A stretch of 8,885 nucleotides of DNA from Polaromonas sp. (GTDB taxonomy: Bacteria; Pseudomonadota; Gammaproteobacteria; Burkholderiales; Burkholderiaceae_C). Below, one piece after another: positions 1 through 5,469 of this stretch. The stretch is from the NCBI GenBank assembly GCA_014376885.1, contig JACMQR010000261.1:1-8885 (forward strand). The letters run 5' to 3'. The position numbers and the translations under genes are program-made. The first letter of the stretch is position 1, and every line of letters begins with the position of its first letter. The notes under the pieces were generated by a model. That model was not told the origin of the DNA, did not search any database, and saw nothing but the letters and a program-made list of their open reading frames with translations.

Positions 1-168
1 GCCGCCAATCCGGGCAACTCGGGCGGGCCGCTGGTCACCATGGACGGCGCGGTGGTCGGCATCGTCACCGCCATCTACAACCCCAACCAGCAGCGCTCGT
101 TTGTCGGCATCGGCTTTGCCGTGCCGATTGAAAATGCGGCGGCGGCCGTCGGCATGCATCCTTTTTGA
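1..168 (+). CDS. Trypsin-like (HtrA/Deg-type) serine protease, C-terminal end only
   Basis: The reading frame is open from the first base and stops at TGA 166-168, giving the last 55 residues of a protein cut by the window edge. It opens with [11 protein letters not shown], the GNSGGP block that carries the nucleophilic Ser in HtrA/DegP trypsin-like proteases. This is followed by the family's VVGIVTAIY and [10 protein letters not shown] strands, which close the second beta-barrel. The protein ends about 10 residues after that strand, so it has no PDZ domain, unlike DegP, DegQ or DegS. Such proteases normally act in the periplasm or at the membrane. The His and Asp of the triad and any signal or anchor lie outside the window. 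The next gene, a MoxR ATPase, begins 13 bp downstream and its ribosome binding site overlaps this stop codon, so the two are probably co-transcribed and may be translationally coupled. Confidence 0.9.
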   Translation, partial: AANPGNSGGPLVTMDGAVVGIVTAIYNPNQQRSFVGIGFAVPIENAAAAVGMHPF

Positions 169-181
169 AAGGCTTTTTTTC

Positions 182-1189
182 ATGGACTCGAACCGCACCG
201 CGCCCCCGGCCGCCGGACTGGACACCGCGCAGCTGATGGAGCAAATCTTGTACGAGGTCAAGCGCGTGGTCGTCGGCCAGGACCGGTTCCTGGAGCGCGT
301 CATGGTGGCTATCTTGGCGCAGGGCCACCTGCTGGTCGAGGGCGTTCCCGGGCTGGCCAAGACCCTGACCATCAAGACGCTGGCCAGCACGATTCGCGGC
401 GACTTCAAGCGCATTCAGTTCACGCCCGACCTGGTGCCGGCCGACCTGGTGGGCACCCGGGTGTACAACCAGAAAACCGGCGACTTCAGCACCTCGCTGG
501 GGCCGGTGTTCACCAACTTGCTGCTGGCCGACGAGATCAACCGGGCGCCGGCCAAGGTGCAAAGCGCGCTGCTCGAAGTGATGCAGGAGCGCCAGGTGAC
601 GATTGCCGGCGTCAGCCACAAAGTGCCGCTGCCCTTTCTGGTCATGGCCACGCAAAACCCGATCGAGACCGAAGGCACCTACCCGCTGCCCGAAGCGCAG
701 GTCGACCGCTTCATGATGAAGGTGCTGGTGGACTACCCGACCGATGACGAAGAGTTTGTCATTGTCCAGCGGGTGATCGGGCCGGCGGTGCAGGTGGCCG
801 CGGTTGCCACCACCGAGCAGCTGGCCGCCCTGCAGGCGCAATGCCGGCAGGTTTATGTCGACCCGTCGCTGGTGCAGTACGCCGTGCGGCTGGTGTCGAG
901 CACGCGCCATCCGGCGCGCCATGGCCTTGACGAGCTGGCCCGGTTCATCACCTTCGGCGCCAGCCCACGCGCCACCATCAACCTGACCGAAGGCGCCCGG
1001 GCGCTGGCCATGCTGCGCGGGCGCAGTTACGCGCTGCCCGAAGACATGGCCGACCTGGTTCCGGACGTGCTGCGCCACCGGCTGGTGCTGTCCTACGAAG
1101 CCCTGTCCGAAGGCTTGTCGGCCGACCAGATCGTTGGCAAGATCATGGGCAAGATTCCACCCCCTGCCAAGCCGCTGGCCCATGATTGA
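182..1189 (+). CDS. MoxR-family AAA+ ATPase
   Basis: This 335-residue protein is a MoxR-type AAA+ ATPase of typical length. Visible motifs are Walker A GVPGLAKT (about residues 54-61, with the Leu-Ala form usual in MoxR), Walker B LLLADEINR (113-121), sensor-1 region ATQNP (156-160) and the arginine-finger segment EAQVDRF (171-177), followed by the helical lid. MoxR ATPases use ATP to remodel or insert cofactors into partner complexes, commonly VWA-domain proteins encoded beside them, and act in the cytoplasm. A longer frame begins at ATG 101, but that would overlap the upstream protease in another frame. ATG 182 is preceded by GAAAGG (167-172, 9-bp spacer), so I chose it. The following DUF58 and VWA genes are the usual MoxR neighbours, but here about 320 bp of repeats separate them from this gene. 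Confidence 0.95.
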   Translation: MDSNRTAPPAAGLDTAQLMEQILYEVKRVVVGQDRFLERVMVAILAQGHLLVEGVPGLAKTLTIKTLASTIRGDFKRIQFTPDLVPADLVGTRVYNQKTGDFSTSLGPVFTNLLLADEINRAPAKVQSALLEVMQERQVTIAGVSHKVPLPFLVMATQNPIETEGTYPLPEAQVDRFMMKVLVDYPTDDEEFVIVQRVIGPAVQVAAVATTEQLAALQAQCRQVYVDPSLVQYAVRLVSSTRHPARHGLDELARFITFGASPRATINLTEGARALAMLRGRSYALPEDMADLVPDVLRHRLVLSYEALSEGLSADQIVGKIMGKIPPPAKPLAHD

Positions 1190-1191
1190 AG

Positions 1192-1264
1192 GCCCCCGCG
1201 CTTCGCCGCTGCGCGGGTTGCGGCCCCCCAAGGGGGCTGCCCCGCCTGCAACTTGGCAAAGCCA
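1192..1264 (+). repeat. Structured intergenic repeat, copy 1 (three hairpins)
   Basis: This is the first of two tandem related elements of about 74 bp that start 3 bp after the moxR stop. It can fold into three consecutive hairpins: CCCGCGC/GCGCGGG (1195-1201 with 1211-1217), GCCCCC/GGGGGC around a CAA loop (1223-1237), and TTGGC-AAA-GCCAA (about 1253-1265). Similar C6-RR-G5 elements are, from memory, common between genes in Comamonadaceae; I could not check this. It may act as a REP-like element, attenuator or mRNA stabiliser inside the operon. Confidence 0.75.
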
Positions 1265-1273
1265 AAACCTAAT

Positions 1274-1348
1274 GCCCCCGCAGTCGCTCACTGCGTGCAG
1301 TTCCTTGCCCCCCGAGGGGGCCACCCCGCCTGCGGCCTGGCAAAGCCA
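1274..1348 (+). repeat. Structured intergenic repeat, copy 2 (three hairpins)
   Basis: This second copy lies about 82-84 bp after copy 1. It keeps the same order of hairpins but with changed stems: CGCAGT/ACTGCG (1279-1284 with 1290-1295), GCCCCC/GGGGGC around CGA (1307-1321), and CTGGC-AAA-GCCAG (about 1338-1348). The CCCCGCCTGC and GGCAAAGCCA segments are identical in both copies. The third stem changes T-A to C-G on both sides at once, which suggests that the structure is selected. A further fragment, ACTTGGCA, at 1363-1370 resembles part of copy 1. Confidence 0.75.
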
Positions 1349-1411
1349 GTTCCGCGGCCGGTACTTGGCAGAGCGGGGATGCCGACGTAGGCGGGCTGAT
1401 TTTGAGTTGCT

Positions 1412-1446
1412 CCTTCTTTCTCTGGGAGAAGGCTGGGATGAGGGCC
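1412..1446 (+). repeat. Hairpin repeat of the CTCTGGGAGA...GGCTGGGATGAGGG type
   Basis: The sequence TTCTC-TGG-GAGAA (1418-1430) folds as a hairpin. Alternatively, CCTTCT (1412-1417) pairs with AGAAGG (1427-1432). It is followed by CTGGGATGAGGG. This resembles a dispersed hairpin repeat that I recall from many beta- and gammaproteobacterial intergenic regions (consensus close to CTCCCTCTGGGAGAGGG followed by CTGGGGTGAGGG). It is unrelated to the two upstream repeats. The rest of the gap, 1447-1500, shows nothing I can identify. Confidence 0.5.
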
Positions 1447-1510
1447 TCCCCGCATTTGATCCAGTAGTTGCGTCAGCCCGGCGCGCTTTTCGACGTTGCC
1501 AGAGGCAAGC

Positions 1511-2497
1511 ATGCCCAGACTCAAGGTAGTTCCGCAGACTGCTGCCATCTCGAAACCGGCCGAAAGCGCGGACCAGCTGCTGCGCCGGCTGGAGTGGACG
1601 GTGCTGCGCCGGCTTGACGGCTTGCTGCAGGGCGACTACCGCACCCTGATGCGCGGCGCGGGCATGGACCTGGCCGACCTGCGCGAATACCAGTACCACG
1701 ACGATGTGCGCCACATCGACTGGAATGTGACAGCCCGGCTGCAGCAGCCGCATGTGCGGGTGTTCACCGAAGACCGCGAGATGAGCGCCTGGTTTTTGCT
1801 GGACCTGAGCCCGTCGATGGACTTTGGCTCGGGCGAGCGGCGCAAGCGCCATGTGCTGACCGAGTTCGTGGCCGTGCTGGCGCGCCTGTTGACGCGCCAT
1901 GGCAACCGGGTGGGCGCTTTGCTGTATGGCGCCGGCGTGGACACGGCGCTGCCGGCGCGCGGCGGCCGCCAGCATGTGCTGGGTTTGCTGCACACCCTGC
2001 AAGCCCGGCCGGAGGCTGTCAGCGCCGGCCCGACCCGGCTGCATGAGCTGCTTCAGTCGGCCGCCAACCTGGTGCGCCGGCGCTCCACCCTGTTTGTCGT
2101 GTCCGATTTCATCACCGACGCCGGCTGGGAAAAGCCGCTGGGCTTGCTGGCCCAGCGCCATGAGGTGGTGGCCGTGCGACTGCTGGACCCGCTGGAGCTT
2201 GAACTGCCCGACCTCGGGCTGATTCCAATCACGGATGCAGAAACTGGTGAGCAGCTGCTGGTCGACACCCATGATGCCGGCTTTCGCCGGCGCTTTGCCC
2301 GCATCGCAGCGCAGCGCGAAGCCGAGCTGCGCCAGTCCCTCGGGCAGGCCGGCGTTGACACCCTGGAGCTTTCGACCGACGACGACCTGGCCAGCGCCGT
2401 GCTGCGCTTTACCGACCTGCGCAAGCAGCGCAGCCGCCTGTCGGGTGCCCACGGCGCGGGCGGCAGGCTGCCAGCCCACCTGGCGCGCGCCAGCTGA
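1511..2497 (+). CDS. DUF58 family protein
   Basis: This 328-residue protein belongs to the DUF58 family, soluble VWA-like proteins almost always encoded next to a MoxR ATPase. The signature is REYQYHDDVRHIDWNVTAR (about residues 58-76), followed by strand WFLLDLSPSMDFG (94-106). The DxSxS there resembles a MIDAS metal site. The length is typical. There is no signal peptide or membrane segment, so it should be cytoplasmic, where it probably works as a MoxR partner. Its precise biochemical role is not established for the family. The frame can be extended to a TTG at 1496, but ATG 1511 has AGAGG at 1501-1505 (5-bp spacer) and gives the natural N-terminus MPRLKVV. The VWA gene follows 19 bp downstream, indicating one transcription unit. 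A long antisense frame over this gene is a GC artefact. Confidence 0.93.
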   Translation: MPRLKVVPQTAAISKPAESADQLLRRLEWTVLRRLDGLLQGDYRTLMRGAGMDLADLREYQYHDDVRHIDWNVTARLQQPHVRVFTEDREMSAWFLLDLSPSMDFGSGERRKRHVLTEFVAVLARLLTRHGNRVGALLYGAGVDTALPARGGRQHVLGLLHTLQARPEAVSAGPTRLHELLQSAANLVRRRSTLFVVSDFITDAGWEKPLGLLAQRHEVVAVRLLDPLELELPDLGLIPITDAETGEQLLVDTHDAGFRRRFARIAAQREAELRQSLGQAGVDTLELSTDDDLASAVLRFTDLRKQRSRLSGAHGAGGRLPAHLARAS

Positions 2498-2516
2498 ACC
2501 GCACCAAGGAGCTGAC

Positions 2517-3581
2517 ATGACTTTGCCGCTGAACTTCCTCTGGCCCCAGTTTTTATGGCTGTTGCTGGCCCTTCCGCTGCTGGTGGCGCTGTACCTCTGG
2601 CTGCTGCGGCGCAAGAAAAAGATGGCGCTGCGCTATGCCAGCCTGTCGATCGTGCGCGAAGCCATGGGCAAGGGCCAGGGCGTTCGCCGGCATGTGCCGC
2701 CGCTGCTGTTTTTACTCTCGCTGGCGGCCATGCTGGTGGCTTCGGCGCGGCCGTTCGCCGTTGTCACCCTGCCCTCGCAAAACGAAACCATCATGCTGGC
2801 CATGGATGTGTCGGGCAGCATGCGCGCCACCGACGTTTTGCCCAACCGGCTGGTGGCCGCGCAAAATGCAGCCAAGGCCTTCCTGGCCGACCTGCCGCGC
2901 AGCGTGCGCGTCGGCATTGTCGCCTTTGCCGGCACCGCCTCCGTGGTGCAGCCGCCCACCCTGAGCCGGGAAGACCTGGTGGTGGCCATCGACAAATTCC
3001 AGCTGCAGCGCGGCACGGCGATCGGCAACGGCATCATGGTGTCGCTGGCCGAGCTGTTCCCGGACGCCGGCATCGACCTGGAGTCGCTCGAGACCGGCCG
3101 GGACCGCAAGCGCGGCACGTCGCTTGACCTGGCGGGCAAAAACGATGCAAGCGCCAAAAAGCCGTTCACCCCGGTGGCCGCCGGCTCCTACACCTCGGGC
3201 GCCATCATCTTGCTGACCGACGGCCAGCGCACCACCGGCGTCGATTCGCTGGATGCAGCCAAGGCTGCCGCTGACCGGGGGGTGCGGGTGTACACCGTCG
3301 GCGTCGGCACGGTCGAAGGCGAGACCATCGGCTTTGAAGGCTGGTCGATGCGCGTCAAGCTCGACGAGGAAACCTTGAAAAGCATTGCCCGCGCCACCCA
3401 GGCCGACTACTTTTATGCGGGCACGGCCGACAGCCTGAAAAAGGTTTACCAGGCCCTCAGCTCGCGCATGACGGTGGAGAAAAAGGAAACCGAGATTTCC
3501 GGCTTGCTTGCCCTGGCGGCCGCCGCACTGGGTCTGCTGTCGGCCAGCTTGTCGCTGCTGTGGTTCAACCGCATCGTCTGA
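2517..3581 (+). CDS. Membrane-anchored VWA-domain protein, BatA-like
   Basis: This 354-residue protein starts at an ATG preceded by AAGGAG (2506-2511, 5-bp spacer). It has a hydrophobic N-terminal segment (about 10-30) followed by RRKKK, a second membrane segment (about 60-77), a von Willebrand factor A domain, and a C-terminal membrane segment (about 327-349). The MIDAS metal site looks complete: DVSGS (97-101), Thr148 in QPPTLS, and Asp235 in LLTDGQ. This is the architecture of BatA/BatB (aerotolerance) proteins, which are thought to be membrane partners of MoxR ATPases. The stretch at about 184-224, rich in Lys, Asp and Ser, looks like an extra loop within the VWA fold. It closes the moxR-DUF58-VWA cluster. 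No second VWA gene (BatB), TPR protein (BatC) or BatD gene follows, so the cluster is a reduced version. Confidence 0.92.
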   Translation: MTLPLNFLWPQFLWLLLALPLLVALYLWLLRRKKKMALRYASLSIVREAMGKGQGVRRHVPPLLFLLSLAAMLVASARPFAVVTLPSQNETIMLAMDVSGSMRATDVLPNRLVAAQNAAKAFLADLPRSVRVGIVAFAGTASVVQPPTLSREDLVVAIDKFQLQRGTAIGNGIMVSLAELFPDAGIDLESLETGRDRKRGTSLDLAGKNDASAKKPFTPVAAGSYTSGAIILLTDGQRTTGVDSLDAAKAAADRGVRVYTVGVGTVEGETIGFEGWSMRVKLDEETLKSIARATQADYFYAGTADSLKKVYQALSSRMTVEKKETEISGLLALAAAALGLLSASLSLLWFNRIV

Positions 3582-3636
3582 CCCTCCCAGGTGCCTGCCC
3601 GGCCGCCGGTGGCGTCAGCACACCGTCCACACTGGC

Positions 3637-3650
3637 TTTTTCTAGAAAAA
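3637..3650. repeat. AT-rich perfect palindrome after the VWA gene
   Basis: TTTTTCTAGAAAAA is a perfect 14-bp palindrome 56 bp after the VWA stop codon. Its stem is A/T-only apart from the central CTAG, so it is weak as a terminator. It lies 34 bp before a second palindrome. The two, with the spacer between them, may form one dispersed intergenic repeat. Confidence 0.4.
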
Positions 3651-3684
3651 ATGGCTTTTGTGCAATACCACCGGGCATAAACTG

Positions 3685-3716
3685 CTGCTATTTTTATAGC
3701 AGATCATTTTTTTGCC
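3685..3716 (+). terminator. Palindrome CTGCTAT-TTTT-ATAGCAG with T-run; possible terminator or dispersed repeat
   Basis: A perfect 7-bp stem (3685-3691 with 3696-3702) and TTTT loop are followed, after ATCA, by seven T residues on the plus strand. It could end the VWA transcript. It also sits against the stop codon (3704-3706) of the convergent small minus-strand gene, but on that strand no T-run follows. Palindromes of this kind (GCTATTTTTATAGC) are, as I recall, frequent in Polaromonas and Rhodoferax intergenic DNA, so it may be a genome-wide repeat as well as, or instead of, a terminator. Confidence 0.4.
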
Positions 3717-3892
3717 GATTTTTTCTTGCGCGGTATCGCTGCCTTGGGTGCCAAGGAATCGGTCCAGGCTTTCGTCGCCTGCCGGGTGTTTTTGGCCGCT
3801 TCGCGCTTGACCGCAGCCGTGGCCTGCGCCCGCGCCGACCCGGCAATCTTGTTGGCGCTGCTCAAAAACATGCTCATGAATGGATTTTTCAT
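3704..3892 (-). CDS. Small basic Ala/Lys-rich hypothetical protein
   Basis: This is a 62-residue protein that I cannot assign. It begins MKNPFMSMFLSSANK, a short amphipathic or hydrophobic helix, continues as an Ala-rich, positively charged helix (residues about 19-45) and ends in PRKKKSAKK. The open frame extends to 3946, but the start at 3892 has a strong AAGGAG (complement of 3901-3906, 8-bp spacer). A -10-like TAAAAT lies on this strand at 3950-3955 with no clear -35. The N-terminus vaguely recalls the short leader of some PHB-depolymerase-type esterases in this group, and the basic tail recalls histone-like or phasin-associated small proteins. Neither resemblance is strong enough for a function. 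It is convergent with the VWA gene and divergent from the small gene at 4026. Confidence 0.7.
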   Translation of the reverse strand: MKNPFMSMFLSSANKIAGSARAQATAAVKREAAKNTRQATKAWTDSLAPKAAIPRKKKSAKK

Positions 3893-3900
3893 CGTGACAA

Positions 3901-3906
3901 CTCCTT
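3901..3906 (-). promoter_or_regulatory. Shine-Dalgarno AAGGAG deciding the start of the small basic protein
   Basis: Read on the minus strand, AAGGAG stands 8 bases before ATG at 3892. The longer frame start at 3946 has no comparable site. This is the main reason for calling the 62-residue form. Confidence 0.75.
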
Positions 3907-4025
3907 TTGAAAATCGGAACGCCCGCCTGGCTTCTGGCACAGTCACTGAATTTTATTTTCAGCTGCCTGTCACTTTGCGAAACAAAACCCAGTAAATTGC
4001 ACGGACGTTTTAAGATCGCCTAAAA

Positions 4026-4244
4026 ATGAAACCACCAGCGGTCATTTCCATCAGCAACGATCCTTCGACTTCTGCCCTGCAGGCAGGAAAGGAGTGTTGC
4101 AACTTCGACTGCAACCAGGGCCGGGAGTGCCCCTGGCGGCAGCCAGGCTCCTGGCCTTTCAGCCGGGTCGTCAAGCGGGCCTTGGTTCAGACTTCGCTGG
4201 GACTGGCCACCGCCGCAACCAGCCTGTTTTCCCGGTTGCGCTGA
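4026..4244 (+). CDS. Putative cysteine-motif microprotein
   Basis: This 72-residue frame has codon use similar to the surrounding genes. Its centre holds CCNFDCNQGRECPWR (residues 24-38), a C-x3-C-x5-C cluster with a CNQGR core. I recall short Burkholderiales proteins and prophage-type proteins with CNQGRxCP segments, so it is probably a real gene, though I know of no function. The Cys cluster could bind a metal or form disulphides. The last third (about 47-72) is an amphipathic or hydrophobic helix ending in basic residues (SLFSRLR). It starts at ATG 4026 with only a weak purine stretch upstream, which lowers confidence. It is convergent with the patatin gene (42 bp between stops) and divergent from the small basic gene. 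A competing antisense frame (4020-4277) has no recognisable motif. Confidence 0.55.
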   Translation: MKPPAVISISNDPSTSALQAGKECCNFDCNQGRECPWRQPGSWPFSRVVKRALVQTSLGLATAATSLFSRLR

Positions 4245-4286
4245 CCTGCCAAGCCGCTGCCGTGCCAGACCATGCACCGTTGCGGC

Positions 4287-5312
4287 TCAGTGAAACAGCT
4301 CGGCAATGTCTACCGTGGAATCCTTGCCGACCTGCGCCTGATGGGCCTGCAGCCACAGCCGCGCCTGCGCCCGGCCCAGGTCCCGGAGCAGGGTGAAAAA
4401 ACGCAGGTTGGCGGCCAGCTTGGTTTCGGTCTTCAGGTCATGGATCTGCGCCGGCGCATCGATTACATGGAAATTCATCCGCACCAGGCGCCTTTCCAGG
4501 CGGCCGATGCGGAAAAAAGAGTCCCGGGCAAATTCACGCGCATGGGCGAACATCTGCATCTCGCGCAAAAAGGTCGAGTTGAAGGCCAGCTCCAGCACCC
4601 GGTCCTTGATTTCCTGGGCGCTGCGCGGCGTGCCCTTGTGCGCCAGAGGGGTGAGCAGCACCATCACGATGTCACTGCTTTTGCATTCATAAAAAAGCGG
4701 GTAGACCGCCGGATTGGCGGCATAGCCCCCGTCCCAGTAGGGCTCGCCCTCGATTTCGACCGGCCGGGCCATGGTGGGCAGACAGCCAGACGCCAGCACC
4801 GCGTCGGCGCTGATCTCGGGCGTGCGAAACAGCCGCACCTTGCCCGAATTGGCATGGGTGGCGGCAATGAACAGCTTGAGCGGGCTTTGGGCACGCAGGC
4901 GTTCAAAATCGACCTGCGCCTGCAAGATGCCGCGCAGCGGATTGAGATCGAACGGATTGAGCTGTTGCGGGGAAAAGTAATGCGCCCACTGCAGCAGCAT
5001 CTTCATGGCCGGCAGCAGGCTGACATTCTGGCCATCGCTGGAGGGCACCGCGACTTCAAACGGCAGGCTGCTGGCCACCCCGGTCCAGAATTTCTCCAGG
5101 GCCTCGCGCGCGCCGTCGCGCCCGCCGGTGTTCAGCCCATGGGCCAGGACAACCGCATTCATGGCGCCGGCGCTGGTGCCGCTGACGCCCTCGAAATCAA
5201 GCCGGCCGTCGTCCAGCAGCTGGTCCAGCACGCCCCAGGTGAACGCCCCGTGGGCGCCACCGCCCTGCAAGGCCAGGTTGACGGTCAGCGGGCTGGATTT
5301 TCCAAAAAGCAA
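4287..5312 (-). CDS. Patatin-like phospholipase
   Basis: This is a 341-residue protein (from the TTG start) of the bacterial patatin-like phospholipase family, Ser-Asp dyad acyl hydrolases acting on membrane lipids. All key motifs are present: strand LTVNLALQ leading into the oxyanion loop GGGAHGAF (about 17-24), nucleophile Ser47 in GTSAG (45-49), and catalytic Asp194 in DGG (194-196). There is no signal peptide, so the product is cytoplasmic or membrane-associated unless exported by another route. The frame extends to a TTG at 5363 with no ribosome binding site. The internal TTG at 5312 has GGAGG 5 bp upstream and gives an N-terminus just ahead of the first strand, as in relatives, so I prefer it. 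The gene is read in the same direction as the upstream four-gene cluster but lies 157 bp away, so it is probably a separate unit. Confidence 0.9.
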   Translation of the reverse strand: MLFGKSSPLTVNLALQGGGAHGAFTWGVLDQLLDDGRLDFEGVSGTSAGAMNAVVLAHGLNTGGRDGAREALEKFWTGVASSLPFEVAVPSSDGQNVSLLPAMKMLLQWAHYFSPQQLNPFDLNPLRGILQAQVDFERLRAQSPLKLFIAATHANSGKVRLFRTPEISADAVLASGCLPTMARPVEIEGEPYWDGGYAANPAVYPLFYECKSSDIVMVLLTPLAHKGTPRSAQEIKDRVLELAFNSTFLREMQMFAHAREFARDSFFRIGRLERRLVRMNFHVIDAPAQIHDLKTETKLAANLRFFTLLRDLGRAQARLWLQAHQAQVGKDSTVDIAELFH

Positions 5313-5317
5313 ACGCG

Positions 5318-5322
5318 CCTCC
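5318..5322 (-). promoter_or_regulatory. Shine-Dalgarno GGAGG supporting a TTG start for the patatin gene
   Basis: On the minus strand, GGAGG is followed by five bases and then TTG at 5312-5310. No in-frame ATG exists near this point. The ATG at 5332-5330 is in another frame and opens only a 15-codon frame. Confidence 0.6.
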
Positions 5323-5469
5323 GGTGTGTCATGACTCCAACAAGAAGGACCCAAGCCCTTCAAATTTTGTTGCAGTGCAGCATAACACCGCGCTCATGGA
5401 GGAGCCGGGTAAGGAATTGCCCTGACACACCGACAGGCAACCGCCTTGTGAAGACCCAACCGCCGCAGT

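Noticed and set aside
1134..1529. Plus-strand open frame covering the moxR-DUF58 gap
   Set aside because: Its translation is that of the two hairpin repeats (the same peptide appears twice), it overlaps both flanking genes, and it has no ribosome binding site.
65..2614. Very long minus-strand open frame (849 codons) across moxR and DUF58
   Set aside because: It is antisense to two clear protein families with complete motifs, is Arg/Gln/Gly/His-rich with no domain, and is the kind of open frame expected opposite high-GC3 genes.
4020..4277. Minus-strand frame opposite the Cys-rich microprotein
   Set aside because: It has no motif and no ribosome binding site; the plus-strand frame has a coherent Cys cluster.
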